Below, in pieces: positions 42,071-50,510 of a stretch of 64,000 nt of DNA. The notes under the pieces were generated by a model, which was not told the origin of the DNA, made no database searches, and saw only the letters and a list, made by a program, of their open reading frames with translations. The stretch spans positions 496,001 through 560,000 of the forward strand of contig CAWICV010000001.1 in NCBI GenBank assembly GCA_963834705.1, given 5' to 3'. The DNA comes from RYN-230 sp963834705 (lineage in GTDB: Bacteria > Actinomycetota > Actinomycetes > Streptosporangiales > Streptosporangiaceae). The position numbers were made by a program, and so were the translations under genes. Numbering within the stretch: the stretch's first letter is position 1; each line of letters begins with the position of its first letter.

Positions 42071-42174
42071 CCGACCCAGTTGACGAGCAGGCCTACCGCT
42101 GGTTCAGGCGGTGTATCTTCGCCGCCACACTGGCAGCGGTCATCGTGCTGATTGTCCTCTGCTTCGTGCTCTGA
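42067..42174 (+). CDS. 35-residue single-pass membrane peptide
   Basis: A tiny gene starting at ATG 42067, overlapping the GTPase stop (ATGA), so it is translationally coupled. It encodes a charged N-terminus (MTDPVDEQAYRWFRRC) and one membrane helix (IFAATLAAVIVLIVLCFVL). Small single-pass peptides at the end of such operons could be pore formers, anchors or regulators of the membrane GTPase. The overlap and clean topology argue for a real gene. No homology claim is made. Confidence 0.62.
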   Translation: MTDPVDEQAYRWFRRCIFAATLAAVIVLIVLCFVL

Positions 42175-42187
42175 CTGTCCAGGACTG

Positions 42188-42212
42188 CCTGCGGCCGCCG
42201 GCGGCGGGCCGC
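42188..42212. terminator. Hairpin between the conflict cluster and the suf operon
   Basis: GCGGCC at 42190 pairs with GGCCGC near 42206 around a GC-rich loop, between the convergent ends of the membrane peptide gene and the SufT-like gene. The position fits a shared terminator, but the flanking GC-richness makes such pairing easy by chance. Confidence 0.35.
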
Positions 42213-42226
42213 GTCGGCCAGCGGGG

Positions 42227-42586
42227 TCAGACGTTGAAGCCGAGGGCGCGCAGCTGCTCGCGGCCGTCCTCGGTGATCTTCTCCGGGCCCCACGGCGGCA
42301 GCCACACCCAGTTGATCTTGAGATCGCTGACCAGGCCGTCCAGCGCGGACCGCGCCTGGTCCTCGATCACGTCGGTCAGCGGGCAGGCCGCGCTGGTCAG
42401 CGTCATGTCGATGACCGCGATCTTGTCCTCGCCCATGGTCACGCCGTAGACCAGGCCCAGGTCGACCACGTTGACGCCCAGCTCCGGGTCCACCACGTCG
42501 CGGAGCGCTTCCAGCAAGTCCTCGGTCTCTTCGGTGGTCTCCAGACTGCCCGTGGTGTCCAGATTGGTGGTCTGGTCGTCACTCAT
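42227..42586 (-). CDS. SufT-like Fe-S assembly protein (DUF59/MIP18 family)
   Basis: A 119-residue protein of the SufT/PaaD/MIP18 family that assists Fe-S cluster maturation. The core DVVDPELGVNVVDLGLVYGV near residue 31 and LTSAACPLTDVIEDQA with its conserved Cys are visible, and it ends with the typical WNPPW-like region WVWLPPWGPEKITEDGREQLRALGF. It is the last gene of the suf operon and overlaps sufU by eight bases. Confidence 0.9.
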   Translation of the reverse strand: MSDDQTTNLDTTGSLETTEETEDLLEALRDVVDPELGVNVVDLGLVYGVTMGEDKIAVIDMTLTSAACPLTDVIEDQARSALDGLVSDLKINWVWLPPWGPEKITEDGREQLRALGFNV

Positions 42587-43070
42587 CTGGTGCTCCTTCG
42601 ATCGCCTGTGCTTCGATGGCCTGTGCTTCGATGGCCCGCGCGGTGGCGTCCTTCCAGGCCATCCAGCTGAGCAGGGCGCACTTGATCCGGGCCGGGTACT
42701 TGGCCACCCCGGCGAACGCTACCCCGTCACCCAGCACGGCCTCGTCCGGCTCCAGCTCACCCTTGGACTGCATCAGCCGGAGGAACTCCTCGGCCAGCGT
42801 CAGCGCCTCGGGCACCGTCTTGCCGATGATCAGCTCACTCATTACCGACACGCTGGCCTGGCTGATCGAGCAGCCGAGCGAGTCATAGGACACGTCGCCG
42901 ACGACCGGCTCGCCGCCGGCGTCCTTCAGCGCGACCCGCAGCGTCACCTCGTCACCGCACAGCGGGTTCACGTGGTGCACCTCGGCGTCATACGGCTCCC
43001 GCAGTCCCTTGTGGTGCGGGTGCCGGTAATGGTCCAGGATGACTTCCTGGTACAGCGACTGGAGCTGCAT
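42579..43070 (-). CDS. sufU: SufU, sulfur relay scaffold/transfer protein
   Basis: A 163-residue SufU that receives sulfur from SufS. Zinc ligands and catalytic cysteines are in place: DSLGCSISQASVSVM, NPLCGDEVTLRV and YPARIKCALLSWMAWKDA. The C-terminal tail carries a repeated AIEAQ motif from a 15-bp DNA repeat (42601-42630) and is unlikely to matter for activity. ATG 43070 overlaps the sufS stop codon by one base. It belongs to the suf operon. Confidence 0.93.
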   Translation of the reverse strand: MQLQSLYQEVILDHYRHPHHKGLREPYDAEVHHVNPLCGDEVTLRVALKDAGGEPVVGDVSYDSLGCSISQASVSVMSELIIGKTVPEALTLAEEFLRLMQSKGELEPDEAVLGDGVAFAGVAKYPARIKCALLSWMAWKDATARAIEAQAIEAQAIEGAPDE

Positions 43071-44320
43071 CAGGTCCCGCCGAAGAAGCGCTGCGCCTGC
43101 CGGATCGCCTCGACCATCGTGTCCACCTCAGCCGTCGTGTTGTACAGATAGAACGACGCACGGGTGCTGGCTGATATTCCATACCGGCGGTGCAGCGGCC
43201 AGGCGCAGTGGTGCCCGGCCCGTACCGCCACGCCATGCTCGTCCAGTACCTGGCTGATGTCGTGCGGATGCACCTCATCGACGGTGAACGAGATCGCTCC
43301 CCCGCGCCGGTCCGGGTCGGCCGGTCCCAGCACCCGCAGCCCGTCCACCTCGCCCAGCGCGCCGAGCGCGTGCCCGATCAGCTCGCGCTCGTGCGCCCGG
43401 ATCGCGTCCTTGCCGATCTCGTTCAGGTAGTCGATGGCCGCGCCCAGCCCGGCCGCCTCGGCGATCGGCATCGTGCCCGCCTCGAACTTGTGCGGCGGCG
43501 GGGCGAACGTCGAGTGGTCCATCCAGACGGTCTCGATCATCTCGCCGCCGCCCAGGAACGGCGGCAGCTCCTCGAGCAGCTCGCGGCGGCCCCAGAGCAC
43601 CCCGATGCCGGTCGGGCCGCACATCTTGTGGCTGGTGAAGCCCAGGAAGTCGGCGCCTAGCTGGTGCACGTCGACCGGCATGTGCGGCACCGACTGGGCC
43701 GCGTCCACCAGGACCACCGCCCCGGCGGCATGCGCCCGGTCGGCGATCAGCCGGACCGGGTTGATGGTGCCCAGCACGTTGGACTGGTGGGCCAGCGCGA
43801 CCAGCCTGGTCCGCTCGGTGATCAGGCCGTCGAGGCCGGTCAGGTCCAGCTCGCCGTCGTCGGTCACGCCGAACCAGCGCAGCGTGGCGCCGGTCCGCTC
43901 GCAGAGCAGCTGCCACGGCACGATGTTGGAGTGGTGCTCCATCTCGGTGATGACGATCTCGTCGCCCGGCCCGAGCGCCAGCCGGCCGGAGCGGGCATTG
44001 CCCATCGCATAGGCGACCAGGTTGATGCCCTCCGAGATGTTCTTGGTGAACACCACCTCGGCCTCGTCCCGGGCGCCGATGAACTCGGCCGCCTTGACCC
44101 GGGCGCCCTCGTAGGCGGCGGTGGCCTCCTCGCCAAGCTGGTGGCTGGCCCGGTGGATGTTCGCGTTGTGCCGCTCGTAGAACTCGTCCAGCGCGTCGAT
44201 CACCTGGCGCGGCTTCTGTGACGTGTTGGCGCTGTCCAGGTAGACCAGCGGCCGCCCGTCGCGGACCTGCCGGTCCAGGATCGGGAAATCCTTCCGGATC
44301 CGCGCCACGTCGAGGGTCAT
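43070..44320 (-). CDS. sufS: SufS cysteine desulfurase
   Basis: A 416-residue PLP enzyme that takes sulfur from cysteine for Fe-S assembly. The PLP lysine is in FLGFTSHKMCGPTGIG near residue 228 and the catalytic Cys in RAGHHCAWPLH near 367. The length and the RxGHHC loop place it in the group II (SufS) class. It overlaps sufC by four bases and sufU by one base. Confidence 0.95.
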   Translation of the reverse strand: MTLDVARIRKDFPILDRQVRDGRPLVYLDSANTSQKPRQVIDALDEFYERHNANIHRASHQLGEEATAAYEGARVKAAEFIGARDEAEVVFTKNISEGINLVAYAMGNARSGRLALGPGDEIVITEMEHHSNIVPWQLLCERTGATLRWFGVTDDGELDLTGLDGLITERTRLVALAHQSNVLGTINPVRLIADRAHAAGAVVLVDAAQSVPHMPVDVHQLGADFLGFTSHKMCGPTGIGVLWGRRELLEELPPFLGGGEMIETVWMDHSTFAPPPHKFEAGTMPIAEAAGLGAAIDYLNEIGKDAIRAHERELIGHALGALGEVDGLRVLGPADPDRRGGAISFTVDEVHPHDISQVLDEHGVAVRAGHHCAWPLHRRYGISASTRASFYLYNTTAEVDTMVEAIRQAQRFFGGT

Positions 44321-45099
44321 CCGGCCACCCCGGCCTTGAGGTACTTCTCGTAGCCTTCCCGCTCCAGCTTCTCAGCCAGTTCCGGGCCGCCTTCCTCGAC
44401 GATCCGGCCGCCCACGAACACGTGCACGAAGTCCGGCGTCACGTAGCGCAGGATCCGGGTGTAGTGGGTGATCAGCAGCACCCCGTGGCCCTCCCCGGCG
44501 CGGAACCGGTTGATCCCCTCGGACACCACCCGCAGCGCGTCGATGTCCAGCCCGGAGTCGGTCTCGTCCAGCACCGCGATCTTCGGGTTGAGCAGCTCCA
44601 GTTGCAGGATCTCGTGCCGCTTCTTCTCCCCGCCGGAGAAGCCCTCGTTGAGGTTGCGCTCGGCGAACGACGGCTCGACAGACAGCGCGGCCATCGCCTC
44701 GCGCATCTCCTTGAGGAACACGCGCAGCTTCGGCGGCTCGCCGCGGACTGCGGTGACCGCGGTGCGCAGGAAGTTGGACACGGTCACGCCGGGCACCTCG
44801 ACCGGGTACTGCATAGCCAGGAACAGGCCGGCCCGGGCCCGCTGGTCCACCGTCATGGCCAGCACGTCCTCGCCGTCCAGCGTCACCGAGCCCTGGGTGA
44901 CGTGGTACTTGGGGTGGCCGGCGATCGCGTAGGCCAGGGTGGACTTGCCGGAGCCGTTCGGCCCCATGATGGCGTGCGTCTCCCCGGACGCCACGGTCAG
45001 GTCGACGCCGCGCAGGATCTCCCGCGCGTCGCCTGCGCCCTGCTCGCCGGTCGGCGCGTCCACGCTGACGTGCAGGTCGCGGATCTCAAGAGTGGCCAT
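44317..45099 (-). CDS. sufC: SufC ATPase
   Basis: A 260-residue ABC-type ATPase of the SufBCD scaffold, driving conformational changes during cluster building. Walker A GPNGSGKSTLAYAIAG is near residue 45, the signature is FSGGEKKRHEILQ and Walker B IAVLDETDSGLD. It is separated from the Rieske gene by 32 bases with a GGAG-type ribosome binding site. Confidence 0.95.
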   Translation of the reverse strand: MATLEIRDLHVSVDAPTGEQGAGDAREILRGVDLTVASGETHAIMGPNGSGKSTLAYAIAGHPKYHVTQGSVTLDGEDVLAMTVDQRARAGLFLAMQYPVEVPGVTVSNFLRTAVTAVRGEPPKLRVFLKEMREAMAALSVEPSFAERNLNEGFSGGEKKRHEILQLELLNPKIAVLDETDSGLDIDALRVVSEGINRFRAGEGHGVLLITHYTRILRYVTPDFVHVFVGGRIVEEGGPELAEKLEREGYEKYLKAGVAG

Positions 45100-45131
45100 C
45101 AGAAGTATCTCCAGGTCATGGTCATTATTCG

Positions 45132-45473
45132 TCAGTTACTGGCAGAATCGGCGGGAATAGCGACATACACCTCATCGCCGTCCACCTTCACCGGGTACAC
45201 CGGCACCGGCTGGGTGGCTGGCGGCCCGGTGGGCGCGCCGGTGCGCACGTCGAAGCAGGAGCCGTGCAGCCAGCACTCCACGGTGTGGTCGTAGACGTCG
45301 CCCTCGGACAGCGGGACTTCCTCGTGCGAGCACACGTCGTGCAGCGCGAACACCTCGCCGCCGACCCGGACCACGGCTACCGGCAGCTCGCCGATCTGCA
45401 CGCCGAGAGCCCCTTCGGACGGCAGCTCGTCCAGCGAGCAAACCCGCACGAAGGTGCCTGTGCTGTCGGTCAT
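45132..45473 (-). CDS. Rieske-type [2Fe-2S] ferredoxin in the suf operon
   Basis: A 113-residue Rieske protein. The ligands are in the motifs VCSHEEVPLS and ECWLHGSCFD, i.e. Cys-X-His and Cys-X2-His. Such ferredoxins commonly sit inside actinobacterial suf operons and may supply electrons or act as a carrier, but their exact role is not settled. It overlaps the sufD stop by four bases. Confidence 0.92.
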   Translation of the reverse strand: MTDSTGTFVRVCSLDELPSEGALGVQIGELPVAVVRVGGEVFALHDVCSHEEVPLSEGDVYDHTVECWLHGSCFDVRTGAPTGPPATQPVPVYPVKVDGDEVYVAIPADSASN

Positions 45474-46618
45474 GGCAGCTTCGCCAGTTCGTTCTCGATC
45501 GCGGCGGTAACGCGCGCCCGCACCTCAGCGACCTCGATCTTGGCCACCAGTTCGCCGAAGAAGCCGCGGATGACCAGGCGGCGCGCCTCGTTCTCCGGGA
45601 TCCCCCGGGCCATCAGATAGAACAGGTGCTGGTCCTCCAGCCGACCGCTGGTGCTGGCGTGCCCGGCCCCGACCACCTCGCCGGTGAGGATCTCCAGGTT
45701 CGGCACCGAGTCGGCGCGCGCGCCGTCGGTGAGCAGCAGGTTGCGGTTGCGCTCGTAGGTGTCGGTGTCGGTCGCCTCGGGCCGGATCAGCACGTCGCCG
45801 ATCCACACCGAGTGCGCCGAGTCGCCCTGCAGCGCGCCCCGGTAGTCCACCCGGCTGCGGCAGCGCGGCTGGTTGTGCTCCACGAACAGCCGGTGCTCCA
45901 GGTGCTGCCCGGCGTCGGCGAAGTACAGCCCGAGCAACTGGGCGTCCCCGCCCGGCCCGGCGTAGCTGACCGACGGCGCGAGCCGGACCACCCCGCCGCC
46001 GAACGTGACCACGGCGTGGCTGAGCTGGGCGTCCCGCCCCACTGTGGCGTAGTGGTGACTCAGGTGCACGGCGTCGTCCGCCCAGTCCTGCAAGCTCACC
46101 ACCGACAGCGAGGCACCGTCACCGACCACGAACTCCACGTTGTCCGCGTAGGTGGCCGCGCCGCCATGGTCCAGCACCACCACGGCCCTGGCGTTATGCC
46201 CGATCTCCACCACGGTGTGACCGAACTCGGCACCTTCCACGCTTTCGCCGCGGACCGAGACCACCGTGGGTTCCGGCACGTCCGTCTCGGGCGGCACGCT
46301 GATCACGGTGGCCTCATCGAACGAGGCGAACGCCCGGGCGCTGACCCGGTCGGCGGGCACGAATGAGGCGCCCAGCCGGGAGTCGCCGCGCCGGGCGCGC
46401 ACGGCCGACACCCCCGGTGCGGTGCCGAAGTCCACCGCGACCTTGCCGGACGCGGGTGCGGTGTCGGTGTGCAGAGCGCGCAGCCGGCGCAGCGGGGTGA
46501 ACCGCCACTCCTCCTCGCGCCCGGTCGGCACCGGGAAATCGGCCAGCTCGAACGACCGGTGTTCGTGCAGCCGGGAGACCGGGGCGGAGGATTCCACCGC
46601 CCCCTGGAGGCCCGTCAT
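45470..46618 (-). CDS. sufD: SufD, Fe-S assembly scaffold
   Basis: A 382-residue SufD. It has the beta-helix core (VVVLDHGGAATYADNVEFVVGDGASLSVVSL) and the C-terminal region GHASTSGRLEDQHLFYLMARGIPENEARRLVIRGFF that resembles SufB. SufD pairs with SufB and SufC in the assembly complex. Start GTG/ATG near 46618 overlaps the sufB stop by one base. Confidence 0.94.
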   Translation of the reverse strand: MTGLQGAVESSAPVSRLHEHRSFELADFPVPTGREEEWRFTPLRRLRALHTDTAPASGKVAVDFGTAPGVSAVRARRGDSRLGASFVPADRVSARAFASFDEATVISVPPETDVPEPTVVSVRGESVEGAEFGHTVVEIGHNARAVVVLDHGGAATYADNVEFVVGDGASLSVVSLQDWADDAVHLSHHYATVGRDAQLSHAVVTFGGGVVRLAPSVSYAGPGGDAQLLGLYFADAGQHLEHRLFVEHNQPRCRSRVDYRGALQGDSAHSVWIGDVLIRPEATDTDTYERNRNLLLTDGARADSVPNLEILTGEVVGAGHASTSGRLEDQHLFYLMARGIPENEARRLVIRGFFGELVAKIEVAEVRARVTAAIENELAKLP

Positions 46619-48030
46619 CAGCCGACCGCCCCCTCCATCTGGAGCTCGATCAGCCGGTTCAGCTCGAGCGCGTACTCCATCGGCAGCTCACGGGCGATCG
46701 GCTCGACGAACCCGCGGACGATCGTGGCCATCGCCTCGTCCTCGGTCATGCCGCGGCTCATCAGGTAGAAGAGCTGGTCGTCGGAGATCTTGGACACGCT
46801 GGCCTCGTGGCCCATCTCGACGTCGTCCTCGCGGACGTCCACGTACGGGTAGGTGTCCGACCGGCTGACCGTGTCCACCAGCAGCGCATCGCACTTGACC
46901 GTGGACTTCGAGTGCGCGGCGCCCTCCTGGACCTGGACCAGGCCGCGGTAGGAGGTCCGGCCGCCGCCCCGGGCCACCGACTTGGACACGATGGTGGACG
47001 ACGTGTTCGGCGCGAGGTGAACCATCTTGGCCCCAGCGTCCTGGTGCTGGCCCTCGCCGGCGAACGCCACCGACAGCGTCTCGCCCCGGGCGTGCTCGCC
47101 CATCAGGTAGACCGCCGGGTACTTCATCGTGACCTTGGACCCGATGTTCCCGTCGATCCACTCCATGGTCGCGCCGGCCTGGGCCACGGCGCGCTTGGTG
47201 ACCAGGTTGTACACGTTGGCCGACCAGTTCTGGATGGTGGTGTACCGGCACCGGGCGCCGGGCTTCACGATGATCTCGACCACGGCCGAGTGCAGCGAGT
47301 CGGACTTGTAGATCGGCGCGGTGCAGCCCTCCACGTAGTGCACGTAGGAGCCCTCGTCCACGATGATCAGGGTCCGCTCGAACTGGCCCATGTTCTCCGT
47401 GTTGATCCGGAAGTAGGCCTGCAGCGGGATCTCCACGTTTACGTTCTTCGGGACGTAGATGAAGCTGCCGCCGGACCACACCGCGGTGTTCAGCGCGGCG
47501 AACTTGTTGTCGCCCGGCGGGATGACGGTGGCGAAGTACTCCCGGAACAGATCCGGGTGCTCGCGCAGCGCCGTGTCCGTGTCCAGGAAGATGACGCCCT
47601 TCTCTTCCAGGTCCTCCCGGATCTTGTGGTAGACCACCTCGGACTCGTACTGGGCGGCCACCCCGGCGATCAGCCGCTGCTTCTCGGCCTCGGGGATGCC
47701 CAGCTTGTCGTAGGTGTTCTTGATGTCGGCCGGCAGCTCGTCCCAGCTCGCGGCCTGCTTCTCGGTGGACCGGACGAAGTACTTGATGTGGTCGAAGTCG
47801 ATGTCCGTCAGATCCGCGCCCCAGGCCGGCAGTGGCTTGCGGCCGAACAGCTTCAGGCCCTTCAGGCGCAGGTCCAGCATCCAGTCCGGTTCGTTCTTCT
47901 TGGCCGAGATGTCGCGGACGACCTCTTCGGACAGCCCGCGGCGGGCTGCCGCCCCGGCCACGTCCGAGTCGGCCCAGCCGAACTTGTACCGATCCAGCCC
48001 CTCAAGTTCCGGGTGTGCGGTCGTGGTCAT
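46618..48030 (-). CDS. sufB: SufB, Fe-S assembly scaffold
   Basis: A 470-residue SufB, the main scaffold of the SufBC2D complex on which Fe-S clusters form. It shows VQEGAAHSKSTVKCDALL, DTVSRSDTYPYVDVREDDVEMGHEASVSKISDD and the end FYLMSRGMTEDEAMATIVRGFVEP. It is the first structural gene of the operon and overlaps the regulator sufR by four bases (48027-48030). Confidence 0.96.
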   Translation of the reverse strand: MTTTAHPELEGLDRYKFGWADSDVAGAAARRGLSEEVVRDISAKKNEPDWMLDLRLKGLKLFGRKPLPAWGADLTDIDFDHIKYFVRSTEKQAASWDELPADIKNTYDKLGIPEAEKQRLIAGVAAQYESEVVYHKIREDLEEKGVIFLDTDTALREHPDLFREYFATVIPPGDNKFAALNTAVWSGGSFIYVPKNVNVEIPLQAYFRINTENMGQFERTLIIVDEGSYVHYVEGCTAPIYKSDSLHSAVVEIIVKPGARCRYTTIQNWSANVYNLVTKRAVAQAGATMEWIDGNIGSKVTMKYPAVYLMGEHARGETLSVAFAGEGQHQDAGAKMVHLAPNTSSTIVSKSVARGGGRTSYRGLVQVQEGAAHSKSTVKCDALLVDTVSRSDTYPYVDVREDDVEMGHEASVSKISDDQLFYLMSRGMTEDEAMATIVRGFVEPIARELPMEYALELNRLIELQMEGAVG

Positions 48031-48845
48031 ACGGAGATGCCTCCGGTTGCGTTATCAGTGTGTTGAGTTGTCCGCGCGCCGAGCAGGGCCGGCGCCGTGA
48101 CGTGCGTGGTGCAGATCCCGTCGCCATGCGCGATCGTGGCCAGCCGCTGCACCGGCGTGCCGAGCAGCCGGGCGAACGCCTCGGTCTCCGCCTCGCACAG
48201 CTGCGGGAACTCGGCGGCCACGTGCGCCACCGGGCAGTGGTGCTGGCATAGCTGCTGCCCTTGTCCGGCCGTTTCTACCGGCGAGCCGCTCGCGGACGCG
48301 GCGTAGCCGTCCGCGGACAGCGCCTGGGCCAGGATCTTCACCCGGTCCGCCGGGGTCGCGCCGGCCAGTACGCCGCGATAGCGGTCCTCCAGGTCGGCCA
48401 GCTGGCGGCGGGCGAACTCGGCCACCGCGCCCGGCCCGGCCACCTCGGCCAGGAACCGCAGCGCGTTGCTGGCCAGGTCGTCGTAGGCGTGCTCGAACGC
48501 GCTCCGGCCGACGTCGGTGATGGCGAACAGCTTGGCCGGGCGGCCGCGGCCGCGGCTGGCCGGCCGCCGCGCGGTGCGGGTCTCGATCATCCCGTCGGCC
48601 AGCAGGTTGTCCAGATGCCGGCGGACGGCGGCCGGCGTCAGGTCCAGCCGGGTGCTCAGCCCGGCCGCGGTGACCGGGCCGTTCTCCAGGATCAGCCGGG
48701 CGATCCGGGCCCGGGTGTTCGGCTCGGAACCAGTCTGGCCCGGAGCCTGCGCGTGGGCCGGGGCCTGCGCGTGGGCCGGGGCAGCACTGAACGCGGCGCC
48801 GCGCGCCGTACCCATGCCGCTATTCTGCTGGTCCACGCTTTTCAC
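48027..48845 (-). CDS. sufR: SufR, Fe-S-responsive ArsR-like repressor
   Basis: A 272-residue transcription factor. The N-terminal winged helix is RIARLILENGPVTAAGLSTRLDLTPAAVRRHLDNLLADG. The C-terminal Cys motif CQHHCPVAHVAAEFPQLCEAE with further Cys (GICTTH) matches the cluster-binding region of SufR. It starts at GTG 48845 (MKSVDQQNS), analogous to known SufR starts, with ATG 48815 as a possible shorter form. The Ala/Pro/Gln repeat (AHAQAPAHAQAPGQ) lies near residues 22-36. It heads the suf operon. Confidence 0.9.
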   Translation of the reverse strand: MKSVDQQNSGMGTARGAAFSAAPAHAQAPAHAQAPGQTGSEPNTRARIARLILENGPVTAAGLSTRLDLTPAAVRRHLDNLLADGMIETRTARRPASRGRGRPAKLFAITDVGRSAFEHAYDDLASNALRFLAEVAGPGAVAEFARRQLADLEDRYRGVLAGATPADRVKILAQALSADGYAASASGSPVETAGQGQQLCQHHCPVAHVAAEFPQLCEAETEAFARLLGTPVQRLATIAHGDGICTTHVTAPALLGARTTQHTDNATGGISV

Positions 48846-48857
48846 AACATCATTGTG
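48843..48857 (-). promoter_or_regulatory. Likely SufR operator overlapping the sufR start codon
   Basis: A perfect inverted repeat CACAA-CATCA-TTGTG (15 bp) covers the start codon of sufR. SufR-type sites in mycobacteria have the same architecture (short inverted halves with a five-base spacer). Binding here would block transcription of the operon when clusters are plentiful. Confidence 0.6.
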
Positions 48858-48983
48858 CCGTAAATACTTCCGGCCCCGCAATCGGACCCGGCTGAACCTG
48901 CTCATAGCGTCGCAACTGCATCTGTTCTGTCCCCATTGACCTGGGATAATCATGACAAAACGAGCCCAGGATCGGAGCAGCCC

Positions 48984-49949
48984 ATGCCAGCCACGGTTCC
49001 GGTAGTCGATCTTGCCCCCTGGTTCAGCACCGACGCGGCGGCCCGGGCCGACGTTGCCGCTCAGGTGGACGACGCGCTGCGTAGCGTCGGTTTCTTCCTC
49101 ATCGCCGGGCACGGCGTGCCCGCCGAACTGCCGGCCCGGGTCCGGGCCGAGGCCCGGGCGTTCTTCGCGCTGCCGGCCGCGGCCAAGCAGCAGTACTCGG
49201 TCAGCGTGGCCGGGCGGGGCTGGCTGCCGACCGGCGTCGAGGGGAACGGGTACGCCGAGGGCACCGAGACGCCGCCGGACCTGAAGGAGTCCTTCGCCGT
49301 CGGCGCCGACCAGCCCACCGGCGACCCGGTGGCCGACGGGTACTGGTTCCAGCCCAACGTCTACCCGGCCGAGGTGCCCGGGCTGCGGCCCGCGGTGGCC
49401 GGCTACCTGGCCCGGATGCGCGCCCTGGCCGACGAACTGCTGGTGATCTGCGCGGCGGCGCTGGGCCTGGACAGTGACTTCTTCACCCGGCACACCGGGC
49501 ACGCCACGCACACGATGAACATCAACTGGTACCCGCCGATGACGCTGGCCGGGGAACCTGAGCCCGGCCAGTTCCGGATCGGCCCGCACACCGACTTCGG
49601 CACGGTCACCATCCTCGACCGGGAACCAGGCCGGGGCGGCCTGCAGGTGTGGACGGCCGCGGACGGCTGGGAGTACGTGCCGTACCACCCCGGCACCTTC
49701 ACCATCAACGCAGGTGATCTGCTGGCCCGCTGGAGCGGCGCCCGGTGGACGTCCAACCGGCACCGGGTACTCCCGCCGCAGGCCGAGGCACCGGACGAGG
49801 ATCTCGTCTCACTGGTCTACTTCTACGAGGCCGACCACGACGCGGTGATCGAATCGCTGCGGCCGCCGATCGGCCGGCGCAGCGACTACCCGCCCGTCGT
49901 GTCCGGCGAGTTCATCAAGCAGCGGCTGGACGCGATCACCCTCGGCTAG
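48984..49949 (+). CDS. 2-oxoglutarate/Fe(II)-dependent oxygenase (IPNS-like)
   Basis: A 321-residue oxygenase of the isopenicillin-N-synthase family. The iron ligands are His202 and Asp204 in GPHTDFG and His260 in NRHRV. The N-terminal DIOX_N region is MPATVPVVDLAPWF. Start ATG 48984 with GGAGC upstream was preferred over in-frame starts near 48936. It is divergent from sufR. It stands alone and its substrate is unknown; members hydroxylate, desaturate or cyclise small molecules. It overlaps the convergent MaoC-like gene by four bases. Confidence 0.86.
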   Translation: MPATVPVVDLAPWFSTDAAARADVAAQVDDALRSVGFFLIAGHGVPAELPARVRAEARAFFALPAAAKQQYSVSVAGRGWLPTGVEGNGYAEGTETPPDLKESFAVGADQPTGDPVADGYWFQPNVYPAEVPGLRPAVAGYLARMRALADELLVICAAALGLDSDFFTRHTGHATHTMNINWYPPMTLAGEPEPGQFRIGPHTDFGTVTILDREPGRGGLQVWTAADGWEYVPYHPGTFTINAGDLLARWSGARWTSNRHRVLPPQAEAPDEDLVSLVYFYEADHDAVIESLRPPIGRRSDYPPVVSGEFIKQRLDAITLG

Positions 49950-50470
49950 CCCGGGTCCCGCAGCCTGAGCAGGTTCATCGCGGTCAGGCTGAGCACGCCG
50001 CGGTCGTCCTGGTTGAGCAGCTCGCCATGGGTCAGGACGAGGCCCCGGTCGGGCTTGGAGCGGGACCGCCGGGTCTGGGTGATGGTGGTGCGCAGCCGCA
50101 GCGTGTCCCCCGGCCGGACCGGGGCCGGCCAGCGCAGTTCGTCGATTCCCGGCGAGGCCAGGCTGGCCACCCGGGACAGATAGTGGTCGGCGAACAGCCG
50201 CATGAAGATGGCGCTGGTGTGCCAGCCGCTCGCGATCAGGCCACCGAACGGCCCGGCCGCCGCGAGTGCGGCGTCGGCATGGATCGGCTGCGGGTCGAAC
50301 CGCTGCGCGAAGGCCAGGACTTCCGCCTCGTCCACGGTCGCGTAGCCGTACTCGTAGACCGCTCCGGCCTGGTAGTCCTCGAAGTACCGGCGGTCGACTG
50401 GGACCGCGAAGTCGGCCTCGCCCAGCGTCCGGGTGGCCACCGGCCCGGCTGCTGCCCATGAAGGTGTCAT
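49946..50470 (-). CDS. MaoC-family dehydratase
   Basis: A 174-residue hot-dog-fold protein of the MaoC/R-specific enoyl-CoA hydratase class. The core is FDPQPIHADAALAAAGPFGGLIASGWHTSAIFMRL near residues 58-92, containing the Asp/His catalytic pair of the family. It may act on short acyl-CoA thioesters. It stands alone, convergent with the oxygenase. Confidence 0.86.
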   Translation of the reverse strand: MTPSWAAAGPVATRTLGEADFAVPVDRRYFEDYQAGAVYEYGYATVDEAEVLAFAQRFDPQPIHADAALAAAGPFGGLIASGWHTSAIFMRLFADHYLSRVASLASPGIDELRWPAPVRPGDTLRLRTTITQTRRSRSKPDRGLVLTHGELLNQDDRGVLSLTAMNLLRLRDPG

Positions 50471-50510
50471 GACGGCAGTATCGCCGCGGGCCAGGTATCC
50501 GGGGCGGCCG

